From Ignavibacteria bacterium (lineage in GTDB: Bacteria > Bacteroidota > Ignavibacteria > Tepidaquicellales > Tepidaquicellaceae): a DNA stretch of 61,851 nt. The notes below the pieces were generated by a model. That model ran no database searches and had not been told where the DNA came from. It worked only from the letters and a program-made list of their open reading frames with translations. The first letter of the stretch is position 1; every line of letters starts with the position of its first letter. Made by a program: the position numbers and the translations under genes. The stretch lies in the NCBI GenBank assembly GCA_016710985.1, contig JADJTX010000061.1, positions 1 through 61,851 on the forward strand. Reading direction: 5' to 3'. Positions 30,802 to 41,961 of the stretch are shown here, in pieces.

Positions 30802-31430
30802 TTAAGGAAACTTCCACACCTCTTTGACTTTAGCGCATAAAGTATCATTCATCAGACCGAGATATGGATTCTTAGTATCATTTTTATTTGATAACCAGAC
30901 AGCATTCCCAATCGAAGAATCAGTTAGACAATTCATAATATAGATCGATTTATTGTTTAGTCCGAATTGTTTTATAAATTTCATTAAGCCAATTGTGATC
31001 TCATTGAATAAAAATCTTTGATCGGAAATGAAAGTGGTTGAATTGGCTTTATTGCGGATCTTATCATAATTATTTATAAAGAAAACCCATCTGTCATCTT
31101 TATTTAAAATCTCAAAATCTTTAGTCTCCGATTTCAAATCATCTATAAGCTGCAGCATATTTCTTTTTGCACCGAATGAATCATTGTAAACAAGCGCGTC
31201 TTTAACTGCGATATACTGTTTGAACAAATCATTGAAAACTATGCGGATATTTTCGGGAGCAAGGTTTGATTCTTCGAAAATAATTTCATTTTTTGATTCA
31301 GCGGGTTGGTTTTTTTATAAATTTTTATGGAATCTTTTAAAACAATAAAATCAGTTTGAGAAAACTTTGAATTTGCTGAGTCCGCAAAGGATATGATAAC
31401 TATAAAAAAAATTACAAAAAGTTTAATCAT
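30802..31430 (-). CDS. DUF3347-like periplasmic protein (frame broken once)
   Basis: About 209 residues. Signal peptide MIKLFVIFFIVIISFADSA, then FNDLFKQYIAVKDALVYND and a C-terminal WLSNKNDTKNPYLGLMNDTL. The pattern of a YxxxKDALV helix and a WLS ... NPYxG ending matches DUF3347 proteins, often found near metal-handling or copper genes. No metal-related gene is nearby here, and the usual Cys-Pro-Met-x-His is replaced by IMNCLTD. One indel near 31310 joins the two halves. Function unknown. Confidence 0.55.
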
Positions 31431-31559
31431 TTCAAATATTTTGTCAATTAACCGGTTTAATGAAAACTTCAGTTAGTGATTATTGAAAAATGAGATCAGA
31501 ATTGGAAGTCATTTATTTTAGTGCTTGTCCCCGCGTCCTCCTTTTGTGTACAAATGTCA

Positions 31560-32833
31560 CTATTTTATAAGACTCATTTTTTTTACAACAGAGTTTCTAC
31601 CGCTTTCAAGTTTATAAAAATATACTCCGCTTGGTAAATTCTCTCCTTTAAACTCAACTTCATAAGTCCCGGGATTCTGTTTAGCTTCTACAAGTGAAGT
31701 GATTTCATTTCCCAAAACATCATATACTTTCAGCAACACGTAATTCGTAACTCGTAATTCGTAACTGATTTTTGTACTCGGATTAAACGGATTCGGATAA
31801 TTCTGATGAAGTATAAAATCATTAACATTTTCAATGTTTGAATTTTCCGAAGTTAAAACGTCATAAAAATAAATCCTGAATTACTTGTTCCCGCATACAT
31901 TTTTCCCTGATAAGAATAGAAAGATTTTATATATCCTGTAGCAGGCAAACCTGTATTTATTACTGACCAGTTCTCACCTTTGTCGTCGGAGAAATAAGTA
32001 TTGTCATCATCCATAGTTACAAAAAGTTCACCGTTACTGCTGACACCGGCTTCTCCGAGATAAGAAGTAAAGTTAAGCACACCGACATTTGTAAATGAAT
32101 TTCCATTGTCATTAGATCTGTTAAGACCAAATGCATCTGAAACATAGATCGTATTATCCGGAGCTTTGAGAATCGCCGCTATAAAAACCGGCGGAAATGA
32201 TGTAAGCGAAGAAAAGTTTGCGCCGTTATTTGTTGAATATTTCACACCACCAAGTGAAGTTCCGAGCAGAATTTTATTATCCTCCGTAATGATCATTCCG
32301 CCAACAAACCCTGATACAATTCTCTGAATCTGTGACCAGCTATCACCATTGTCAGTTGACTTGAAAACAAAAGTCGCAACATCACCGACTGTCGGACCGA
32401 CCGTAACTGCATAAGCGGCTATGACAGAACCGTCAGACGGAAAAATAATTTCACCGCCTCCGGCATAGTTCAATGGAAATGATCGCACATCGACATCAGT
32501 CCAAGTACTTCCATTATCAGTGGATCTGTGAATGTATGAAATGCTTACAGTTTTTGATAAAGCGTAAATACTTCCGTTTGGAGCAGTTCTTAAAGTCGTA
32601 ACCCTTTTGCCTGCAAGTCCGGAAAGATTCCAGTTGTTTCCATTGTCAGTGGATTTAAAAATTCCCACAGCCCAGCTTGAAGCAAAAAATTCACCGGATG
32701 AACCGGAAGTCATCGCATAAACATTGTCAGAATTGCTTTGTGAAAGGTTTCCGGTATGAGTCCATGTTCCCTGAGAAAAAGAACAGGTATAAAAAAATAT
32801 AAAAATTAAAGTAAAAATGCTTTTCATTTTCAA
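31560..32833 (-). CDS. BNR/sialidase-like propeller protein with T9SS sorting domain (frame broken once)
   Basis: Signal peptide MKMKSIFTLIFIFFYTCSFSQ, then Asp-box-type repeats (FKSTDNGNNWNLSG, HRSTDNGSTWTDV, FKSTDNGDSWSQI, YFSDDKGENWSVI), a beta-propeller. The frame stops at 31853; one missing T restores FYDVLTSENSNIENVNDF, then NYPNPFNPSTKISYEL and an ending KKMSLIK with TAG at 31560. Four heptamer units (31741-31768) are part of the sorting-domain codons (ELRVTNYV). Extracellular; no ligand known. Without catalytic residues in sight it should not be called a sialidase. Confidence 0.75.
31741..31768. repeat. Heptamer repeat (TAATTCG type) within sorting-domain codons
   Basis: TAATTCG, TAACTCG, TAATTCG, TAACTGA in phase. 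The same unit as the intergenic array at 18801-18863, here read as part of a T9SS sorting domain on the minus strand. Confidence 0.8.
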
Positions 32834-32998
32834 ATAATATTTAAATTCAGAATTAACTTATTCTAAATTAATGGTAAGAATTTTTTATTGCAAATTGAAA
32901 TAATTGTTAAATGTAGGGTTCAGAAATATATTAATTTGAAAAAGTATTCCAATCAAAAAATAGTTTTTTAGTTAAAGTCTTTTGAAGGAATCAAAAAA

Positions 32999-34483
32999 TT
33001 ATTTTATAAGTTCTTCTGTTATTTCAGTAAGCCATATTTTATCTCTTAAGCTTTGACAATTTTTGAGCTCAGATAAAAGTTTTTTTGTACCGGCATAGTC
33101 AGGCTTAATTTTTAATCTTAACAACGCATTGTAATATTTAAGAAATTTTACAAGATTTTTCTTCAATAAGGGAGATAACATTTTCTTATTCGAAATTAAA
33201 TGTCTTATACTGTCAGCCAGTGATTTTGCTGAATCAAGCGCTTCCAATTCATAAAATATCTTTGATTTCAAAAAATAAATATCAATTGTCAAAGGAAGAG
33301 AATTACAATTTACTTTTGATGTATGTCCCAGTGAGCCTTCAAAATCCTTTTTTATAAAAAAAGCAAAAAGAATATCCGTAATGAATAATGTTTGTTCCGG
33401 CTTCTTCATTTACAAGATGTGAGTTAGAATTTATAAACTCTTCCAGCCATCCGGGTTCATTATTTTTAAAGAGCTTGAAACTATTAATCTAAAGTCAAGA
33501 ATCTGCATATCGGAAGTTCCTCCGATTTCAAATAATCCTTTTTCCAATAAAAGTTTATAATTCCTGAAAAGTTCTGTATTCAAATCATCTTTTCCACTTC
33601 CGATGTGAATTATACAAAAGGCAATCATTCTTTTAAGATAAAACAATAGTAATTTATCCTGCAGCAAATCTGAATTTTCATAAACTAATTTCTTTAAATT
33701 ATAATATGCCGTCAAATCTTTTTTACCGAAATTAAGATTAAAATCTTTTTCTACCAGATTCAAAAATAAAATTCTTTTTTTATCTGAAGGTTTGGTATTC
33801 TTTAAAATATCATTAAGGAATTCCGGAAATTTTTCATTATTAAAAAATATTCCGCTACTTCCCGGAAAACCTGAATTTTTTATTGAATAATTATTCAAAT
33901 TCAATTGATTCAAAGTATACCCTGATACAAAAATAAAATAGGCGAGCAGATTATTATATGAATCAATTACATTTTGATTAAATGATTCTAATAGTTTGGA
34001 AATTTTTAAATTATAATTATTAAGATCTGTAAGATGATGTTTCAAAAGAAAATAATCAGAATCAATTTTTGATTCTTCATTAATTGACTTTTCAATTTCC
34101 TTAAGCTTCCTTTTGTAAATATCCCCGACTCCGAGTTTTGATAATTGATTTAATATATTAAATTCAAATCGGTGCGGTTCGGCTCGGGTATTCAGAATAT
34201 TAAGATATTCCTCTGAAAGTTTATTCAGCCGTGACATATATTTTTGAAAAACTAGGTCATTATATTTTTCACCCTTGTTGACAGAATTAAAAAGAAATTC
34301 TTTGGTGAGTTTAGAATCAGAAAACTTCGGGTGATGCTTTTTTAGCTCTTTGAAAAGCTTTGAAACAGTTGAATGATTATTGAAGAAAGGTGAATTGATC
34401 AGTTTTTCAAATTCACTAATTTCTTTTGATGAAAATTTTTTAATGATTTTTATTATACTGAACTGTGAAATGTCACTATTCAT
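32999..34483 (-). CDS. Helical protein of unknown function, paralog of the gene at 8885 (frame broken)
   Basis: About 490 residues when rebuilt. N terminus MNSDISQFSIIKIIKKFSSK continues as EISEFEKLINSPFFNN, LFKELKKHHPKFSDSKLTKE and FLFNSVNKGEKYND, which aligns closely with the protein at 8885. The C-terminal third (ALDSAKSLADSIRHLI, ending IWLTEITEELIK) also matches. No signal peptide. Two indels near 33410-33450 split it. Both copies are next to runs of secreted T9SS genes, but a link is only a guess. The intergenic 34484-34699 before the next gene is AT-rich with nothing recognisable. Confidence 0.6.
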
Positions 34484-34699
34484 ATTGATTTTAAGTAGTT
34501 CATGATTATATAAAATATATTCATAAAATATTCAAAATATAAGTATAATATCACTTTTGAAATAAATGAATGTTAATTGTAAGTTCATAATCCCTGTAAA
34601 TTTTCCCGGAAAATTCATTGAATAGAATTGAATAAAAAATTGAATTGGTTAATTTTACACTCTTAATTTTTAAAAATAATTTACTAATCAAAAAAAAGA

Positions 34700-35388
34700 A
34701 TGAAAAATCTTACAATGAAATTTTTTCTTGTTTTAATTTTAACGGGAACTGCTTTAAGCTTTTCAAATGCGCAGCCGTATAAAATCAATATTTACAATTC
34801 TTACATTTTTAATGATGACATTGACGCTGTATCAAGCGGAAATAATTATTTCAACGGAACAGTTGAGGGCGGCTATCAGTGGGGATTGGGTTTGAATATA
34901 TAATAAAGCAGACTTACGGACTGGAATTATTGTATAACAGACAAAGCACAAATTTTGATGTGAATTATACTACAAACACTGATACAAATAAAAGCAAGAA
35001 TTTCGGAATAGATGTGAACTACATTCTGATTGGCGGAAACAAGTATCTGCCGATACCAAACAATAAAACTGTTAAACCTTTCGGCGGTATACTTATAGGT
35101 ATGGCAATTCTCAATAACAATGATCCTTTACCCGGTGCAGAAACTTCATCAACAAAATTTGCCTGGGAAGGAAGGATCGGATCTGATTTTATGTTTTCTC
35201 CGAATGTCGGATTAAGAATTCAGGGAACAGTTCAGTCAGCAGTGCAGTCGATTGACGGCGGATTGTATCTCGGTACCGGTGGTCTTGGAGCCGGATTAAA
35301 TTCAGAATCATCAATGTATCAGTTCGGACTCGGCGGTTCGCTGATAATACAGTTCGGACAGCCAAAACCAAAAATGAAAATGAAATAA
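34700..35388 (+). CDS. Outer membrane beta-barrel protein (frame broken once)
   Basis: About 229 residues. Signal peptide MKNLTMKFFLVLILTGTALSFSNAQ, then alternating hydrophobic/polar strands with Gly/Asn turns (YGLELLYNRQST, FGIDVNYILIGG, KPFGGILIGMAIL) and an ending MYQFGLGGSLIIQFG like an OmpA/OmpW-type barrel; the last residues (KPKMKMK) are basic. The frame break near 34895 joins YQWGLGFEYIIKQ. A small porin or structural barrel is likely. Starts the run of three small plus-strand genes up to 36477. Confidence 0.7.
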
Positions 35389-35414
35389 TTTTTTCAAAAC
35401 TTAAAAAAAAACAA

Positions 35415-35951
35415 ATGTTTAAAAAATGGTGGGTAATACTGATTCAGGGAATATTATTGTTTATCCTAGGGATTTATATTTTCAATAATCCTGTGGAAGT
35501 TCTGGCAGGTATATCTTTATGGTTCGGAATTCTTACAGTTTTAACAGGTATAACAGGAGTATTCGGATGGATATTCGGCGGGAAAGATAAGCGGGAATCG
35601 GTTTCACTTTTATGGAGCATATTCAGTGTTTTATTCGGAATATTTGTTTTAGGAAATTTACTTGTAACAATGAAAGCTGTTACAATAATTTTCGGCATCT
35701 GGGTTTTACTTGCGGGATGTGGGTTGATTAGTACCGGATGGTCAATAAAAAAAGAAACATTTATCGGATGGATATTATTCTTCATCGGATTATTTTCTGT
35801 AGTTGCAGGATTTTCAATGATATTTAACTTGTTCAGCGGAGCAGACGGAGTCGCAACAATACTGGGAATTCAGGTAATACTCTCAGGGCTTGCATTGATC
35901 ATGTTTTCATTTGTAAAAAAGCTGTTGCCGGAAAAGTTGAGGATAAAGTAA
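35415..35951 (+). CDS. HdeD/DUF308-family membrane protein
   Basis: 178 residues with six predicted transmembrane helices. The first is WWVILIQGILLFILGIYIF and later ones include LWSIFSVLFGIFVLGNLL and WILFFIGLFSVVAGFSMIF. The three-fold repeat of helix pairs beginning with an aromatic-rich W-x-x-L-x-G motif is typical of HdeD. Escherichia coli HdeD is linked to acid tolerance; the role here is not known. It starts 26 bases after the barrel gene and may share its transcript. Confidence 0.8.
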   Translation: MFKKWWVILIQGILLFILGIYIFNNPVEVLAGISLWFGILTVLTGITGVFGWIFGGKDKRESVSLLWSIFSVLFGIFVLGNLLVTMKAVTIIFGIWVLLAGCGLISTGWSIKKETFIGWILFFIGLFSVVAGFSMIFNLFSGADGVATILGIQVILSGLALIMFSFVKKLLPEKLRIK

Positions 35952-36030
35952 AAGATTTAATGTCAAAACTTCAATAAAAAATTATTGGAAATTCAAATCA
36001 ATTTTTAATTAAACCAAATAAAAAATCAGA

Positions 36031-36477
36031 ATGAAAAATCTATTTAGTACAGCAATAATAATTGTAGCTGCAGTAATATTTTTATCCGGATGTTCCGGAA
36101 GTAAATCTACTACAAAATCCACAAGTAAAAAAGTTTCGGAATCAACATTCACAAATCAGATCTCAAAATCACTGGGAATTACAAATTCACAGACAGAAGC
36201 AGGACTGGGAGCAATGATGATGTTGTCAAAAGATAAACTGTCACCGGATGATTTTTCGAAACTGACAAAGGATCTTCCCGGCGGAAGCGATCTGATTAAT
36301 CAGGCAGAAAAACTTGGCGTTGTTCCGGGTTCTGTCAGTTCGACGGCGGATATACTTAAAGTTTTAAATAAACTCGGAATAAGTCCTGTTGAAGCGGCAA
36401 AATTCGTTCCAACAGTTCTTGGCGCAGCAAAAGGAATTGGCGGCGGAGCTTTCGGGTTATTATCGAAAGTGTTTTAA
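36031..36477 (+). CDS. DUF2780-like lipoprotein
   Basis: 148 residues. Lipoprotein signal MKNLFSTAIIIVAAVIFLSGC (lipobox LSGC, Cys21), a Ser/Thr/Lys linker, then the DUF2780-like body: LGITNSQTEAGLGAMMMLSK, PGGSDLINQAEKLG and a Gly-rich helix near the C terminus. Such proteins are related to the VcgC/VcgE group of unknown function. Intact frame. Confidence 0.72.
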   Translation: MKNLFSTAIIIVAAVIFLSGCSGSKSTTKSTSKKVSESTFTNQISKSLGITNSQTEAGLGAMMMLSKDKLSPDDFSKLTKDLPGGSDLINQAEKLGVVPGSVSSTADILKVLNKLGISPVEAAKFVPTVLGAAKGIGGGAFGLLSKVF

Positions 36478-36610
36478 AATTCATTGTCACAGGTAAATCT
36501 ATAGTTTGCATTAAAATAAATTTTAATAAAAACTGAGATAAAAGATTCAACATTTGTCGGTGAGTTTCACAATTTTAAAATAAATAATTTAACATAGAGA
36601 GGAAATTTAT

Positions 36611-38913
36611 CATGGCTGAAAAAATTTAAAGGCGTAATCAAACTTGATGTACGCGATTCAACACCGGACTGGAATCCGTATATTCCAAAGAAAGCACCGG
36701 AAGGATCTCCGAATATTTTATTCGTACTTTATGATGATACTGGACTAGCTTCCTGGTCACCATACGGCGGCAGAATAAATATGCCGACACTTCAAAAGCT
36801 TGCAGATAATGGATTGATGTATTCGCAATGGCATACAACTGCGCTTTGCTCACCGACAAGATCAACCATTTTGACAGGTCGTAATCATCACCTTACCGGG
36901 AATGCTGCAATAACTGAAGGTGCAAACGGATTTCCGGGTGCTCACGGAAGGATTCGGATGAGTGCGCAACAATAGGTCAGATACTTCAGGATAACGGATG
37001 GAGCACTTTTTGGCTGGGGAAGAATCACAACGTTCCCGAGCAGGACGTAGCCTCAGGCGCAAGCAGAAAGCAATGGCCTCTGAGCAAAGGATTTGACAGA
37101 TATTACGGATTTCTCGGCGGTGAAACCAACCAATGGTATCCTGACCTTGTAGAAGATAACCATTTTGTAGATCAGCCATACGGACCGGAAGAAGGATATC
37201 ATTTATCTAAAGATCTTGCAGATAAAGCAATCTCTTTTATACAGGATCAAAAAGCAAGCAATCCTTCAAAGCCCTGGTATATGTGGTTTTGCCCGGGAGC
37301 TAATCATGCCGCATCATGCTCCCGAAGATTATATAGCCAAATACAAGGAAAATTTGATGATGGTTATGAAGCATACAGACACTGGGTGCTTCGAGAATGA
37401 TGAAAAGGCATAATACCCAAAGACACAGAGCTGACTCCGATAAATCCATTGCCGGAAGCAATTTCTAATCCAGGAGATATGGTCAGACCCTGGGATACTT
37501 TAAATGCCGATGAAAAAACTTTTCTCAAGGCTGGCTAGTATATGCAGGATTTTCAATATATCTGATGTGCAGGTTGGAAGGATCATTGATTATCTGGAAA
37601 AAGCGGTCAGTCAGAGAATACGCTGATAATGTATGCAGCAGATAATGGTGCATCGGAGAAGGAAGTCCAAACGGTTCTGTAAATGAAAATAAGTTTTCAA
37701 TGGTTAATCTGATGAGCTTTCAGAGAATTTAAAACTTATTGATGTGCTTGGCGGACCGGATACATACGAACATTTTCCTACAGGTTGGGCGGTAGCATTC
37801 TCTACTCCATTCCAGATGTTCAAACGTTATTCGGAATATGCAGGCGGTACATGTGATCCTCTTGTGATCAGCTGGCCAAAGGTATTAAATCAAAAGGAGA
37901 AGTAAGAAATCAGTATCATCATTCTACCGATATATTTGCAACAATTCTTGATGTATGCGGACTGGAAATGCCAAAAGTATATAAGGAGTTGAGCAGTATC
38001 CTCTTTCGGGAGTATCAATGAAATATTCATTTGACTCGAAACCTGATTCTCCGACTAAAAGAAGACACAGTATTATGCAATGCTCGGAACACGTGCAATC
38101 TGGCAGGATGGCTGGAAAGCTGTTGCATTACATGCTCCGCTTACCGGTAAAGGAAATTTTGACAAGGATGAATGGGAATTGTATCATGTAGATAAAGATC
38201 GTTCGGAATCAAAAAACCTTGCTAAGGAAAATCCTGAAAAATTAGAGGAGCTGATCAAAGTCTGGTTTGATGAAGCTGAAAAAATCTGGTTCTGCCGCTT
38301 GACGACAGGACTGCATTGGAACAACTTGGAACAGAAAGACCTGCTGAAGAAGCTGCCCGTGAAAGATATGTTTATTATCCAGGAACAGCTCCTGTAAGAA
38401 GGTGTTGCAGTAAATATTCGCGGTCGTTCTTATAAAATACTTGCCGATGTGAAATTACAGATCAAAATGCGGGGTGATTTTTGCTCACGGTTCACGTTTT
38501 GTGGACACTCTCTTTTATTAAGGATAAAAAACTTCATTATGTCTATAATTTTCTCGGTATAAAACCTGAGCAGAAATTTATTTCAGAGGAACTCAAACCG
38601 GAAAGTACACTCTCGGAATGGAATTTGTTAGAGGATGCCGGTAAATATCAAGGAATCTATAGGGAAAACCAAGTTGTATGTAAATGACAAAGTCGTTGCT
38701 GAAGGCTCGAGAAAACCGGACCCGGAAAATTCACACTTTCCGGTGACGGTCTTTTTAGTGTCCGGAAGAGACAGTGGTGATGCTGTTAGTGAAGATTACA
38801 AATCTCCGGGTGAATTTAAAGGTGGAATAATTCTTGGAGTAGGTGTATCTGTTGAAAAAGAACAGTATCTTGATCTGGAGAAAATTGCAGCAGCAGCTTT
38901 TGCTACAGACTAA
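36611..38913 (+). pseudogene. Arylsulfatase 1 (heavily frameshifted; sequencing error or decay)
   Basis: Sulfatase of the alkaline-phosphatase fold. Active-site motif CSPTRSTILTGRN, whose Cys would be changed to formylglycine, plus NILFVLYDDTG (metal site), NHNVPEQD and MYAADNGA. No signal peptide: it starts MAEKFKGVIKLDVRDS after repair of an indel near 36620. A C-terminal beta region (about 200 residues, EGVAVNIRGRSYKILADVE) follows the catalytic domain. More than ten indels are needed to read the whole protein of about 765 residues, far more than in the neighbouring genes. However, the codons between breaks are conserved, so it may be a working gene in poorly resolved sequence. The sulfated substrate is unknown. 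Confidence 0.75.
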
Positions 38914-38935
38914 TTACAAAATTCAATATCTCTTT

Positions 38936-38967
38936 AAAACCGTCTTGAAATAATCCAAGGCGGTTTT
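38936..38967 (+). terminator. Terminator after arylsulfatase 1
   Basis: AAAACCGTCTTG/CAAGGCGGTTTT stem (12 bp with one mismatch), loop AAATAATC, then GTTTG. Starts 22 bases after the sulfatase stop. Confidence 0.7.
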
Positions 38968-38969
38968 GT

Positions 38970-39530
38970 TTGCCCCACAAAAGCTGTCAGTTAATTTTAA
39001 TTTAATTTACAAGTTATTAAACTTAAAATTATAAGTTTTATGATATAAAAAATCAATTGTAATGAGATTATTTGGAAAATAATCTATGTAGACTTTTTCA
39101 GGATATAAATTTATCAGTTAGAACAAAAAATGAATTCAGGATAAGATATTCCGACGGACAATTAGGAAGGAATCATCTTGATTACTTGACTTAGTCAAAA
39201 TAATGGAAAACAGTCGAACAGATAAACTTATCCGGATCATTAAGTATTCTAGCTGAAGTGGATATATTATTCTTATATTTAAAAACTATCTGTAAATAGA
39301 CGTAATTTCTTTTTCTTTTTAAGGAACAGATCTTACGGTTTCGCATGCTCAATGTAAGGAGCAATTACGTTTATATTTTGGACGCAAATTATGAATTCAA
39401 ATATATTGTACTTTCGGAAATTATCAAAGTATTTAATTCCTATCTGTTTAAGAACAACAGCTGAATATTCTAGACATTGAATGTAAATTCATAATCAAAA
39501 TTCTATTCATTAAATTAATTTATAAAATAA
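38970..39530. other. Long non-coding stretch, nothing recognised
   Basis: About 560 AT-rich bases with stops in all frames. A short frame near 39125-39185 (TKNEFRIRYSDGQLGRNHLD) looks protein-like and may be a remnant, but I could not assign it. The end of the region holds the promoter of the amidohydrolase at 39531. Confidence 0.4.
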
Positions 39531-41258
39531 TTGAATTTTAAAATCTTCTTAAACATAATTCTTCTGACAATTGTTTTAGCCGGCTGTAATCAAAACTCTA
39601 AAAATGCAGATCCCAAAACTGCTGCAGATGCGATTTACTTCGGCGGCGACATTATTACAATGGAAGGCGACAGCGCTTCGTACGCTGAAGCGGTTGCGGT
39701 GAAGAACGGCAAAATAATTTTTGCGGGAAAGAAATCCGAAGCTGAAAAGCTTAAAGGTGACAGCTCGAAGATGAATGATCTTAAAGGAAAAACTATGCTG
39801 CCCGGATTCATTGATCCTCATATTCATGCATCAATTGCAGCATCGGTACTCCCCGTGGAAATAGTCTCTGCAATGGAATGGAATACTCCGAGAGGCAAGT
39901 CGGTGGTAGTAAAAGATCACGATGCCTTCATAAACCGCCTTAAGGAACTGGATAAATCATACGAAGATCCGCAAAAGGTCCTGCTCGCGTGGGGATATTT
40001 CAAGCCTTATCACGGAGATATTTCAAAGATGAATTGAATTCGATTTCATCAACAAGACCAATAATAGTTTGGCAGAGATCCTGTCATGAGTTTTATCTTA
40101 ATGATGCAGCGTTAAAACATTTTAATATTACCGAAGCTGATTTCAATAAGATGCCTGGTTATAGTGATTATAAAACAGGACATGTATTTGAAACCGGTTT
40201 GTTTGTGGTTACAAAACCTGTACTTGATTACATATCCAATCCGGCGCAGTTCAGCAAAGGACTTGAAATGATGACCGATGTAATACACAAAGGCGGCCTG
40301 ACAACAATTTGCGAACAGGGTTTTCCGCAGGTGGATCTGAATCTTGAGCAGTCTCTTATTTCAAAAGAGATCAATAAACCAACGACGCCGTTTCGTTATG
40401 AAATGGTTCCTAACGCTATGTACTTTTATCCGATATTGAAAAGCGGCAGTAAAGTGCTGGCTTTCTGCGACTCGCTTATAAACACAGGCAAGGATAACAT
40501 GGATTATGTGAAGGCGGTAAAATTTTATGTTGACGGCGCGATCTTCAGTCAACTTATGATAATGAGCCAGCCGTATGAAGATCATCATCACGGCGAATGG
40601 ATGATGCAACCCAAAGAGCAGGATGACGTTTTTGAAACTTTCTATAAAGCAGGTTGGGATATTCACATTCATGTAAACGGAGACGGAGGGCTTGATACTT
40701 TGCTTGCAATTATTGACAGGGCAAGAACATTAACTCCGAATTCAACATCGAAGATATTTCTTGAACATTACGGTTATGCCAGGCAGGATCAGCATGAAAA
40801 GGTCGCCAAGTATGGAATACTTGTTTCAAATAATCCATATTACTATTACGAACTTTCGGGACCGTATTCGAAAGAAGGGCTAGGTCCGGAACGAGCATCT
40901 AAAATATCATCAATAGGCTCACTTGAAAAACTCAAAGTACCTCTGTCATTTCACTCGGATTATTTCATGGCGCCGGCTGAACCGTTGCTGCTGGTGTGGT
41001 CTGCAGTAAACCGTATCAACAGCAATGGAGATGTATTAGCTCCGAAGAAAGGTAAGTTTGTTCACGGCAATAAAAGCTGTTACCATTGAAGCTGCGAGAA
41101 GCATACGAATGGAAAAAGAGATCGGAACAATTTCAACAGGAAAGAAAGCTGACTTTGTAATACTTGAAGAGAATCCTTTTAAGATTGATCCGGTGAAGAT
41201 AAAGGATATCAGCATTTACTCAACTGTGTTTGAAGGAAAAGAATTTAAAATTCAATAG
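39531..41258 (+). CDS. Lipoprotein amidohydrolase A (YtcJ-like, amidohydrolase 3 family; frame broken)
   Basis: Metal-dependent hydrolase of the YtcJ group. Lipoprotein signal MNFKIFLNIILLTIVLAGC (Cys19), then the small beta domain (AIYFGGDIITMEGDS, AVKNGKIIFAGKK) and the TIM barrel with the HxH site DPHIHAS. Further on are HVNGDGGLD and the C-terminal GKKADFVILEENPFKIDP. Indels near 40025 and 41070 break the frame; the reconstructed length is about 575 residues. The start is TTG (or an ATG lost by an indel). The protein resembles B (41962) and C (46288), so the three arose by duplication. Substrate unknown. Confidence 0.82.
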
Positions 41259-41325
41259 CATTTTAAATACTACTTAAATTAATTTCAAAAACAATGAAAC
41301 TAAAAACATCTTAATCATAAAATTA

Positions 41326-41882
41326 ATGAATTTTCTTAAAGTAACGGTTTATTTTTTATTATTTTTTATAACTTCAGATTGTTGGTCACAGACAGTTCAT
41401 TCAAAAGAAAAACATCACGGGATGAAAGGAACACACCGCATAACTCTGGGTCTTGGGCATACAAGTATTTCCGAAGGTGAAGATGAAGTTGACGGGGAAA
41501 CGAAATGGCTGGCTGCGCCTTCCTGGTCTTTAAATTATGATTATTGGTTATCGGACAAATGGGCGATTGGACTGCAGAATGATTTGATAGTAGAGTCGTT
41601 TAAAGTTGAGGAGCATAATAATGAAATACTCGAAAGACATTATCCGGTCGCAATAGTTCCGGTTGTGATGTTCAAACCTATAGAGATTCTCAGCATAATC
41701 GGAGGGGGGTCGGAGAGGAATTCTCCGGCGGTCATTCGCTGACTCTTACAAGGCTTGGACTTGAACTTGGATTTCATATTCCGGGCAACTGGGAAGTAGG
41801 CGGATCTTTAGTATGGGACTCAAAGTGGGATCATTACAATTCATACGGAATAGTGTTTACGTTCAGCAAGTTACTGCATTGA
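41326..41882 (+). CDS. Outer membrane protein, small beta-barrel (frame broken once)
   Basis: About 185 residues: signal peptide (MNFLKVTVYFLLFFITSDCWSQ), then amphipathic strands such as HRITLGLGHTSIS, APSWSLNYDYWLSDKWAIGL and, after the frame break, LGLELGFHIPGNWEVGGSL. It ends SYGIVFTFSKLLH in the pattern of a barrel with C-terminal aromatic. The break is in a G-run near 41705; a run of six Gs is probably one or more too long. It lies between two amidohydrolases, so it may be an import or partner barrel for this catabolic cluster. Confidence 0.65.
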
Positions 41883-41961
41883 ATTACATTCAAATGAATT
41901 ACACATTGAAATAAATATTATGTATTCATAAATCACAAAATAATATTTTAATTAAAAAACC

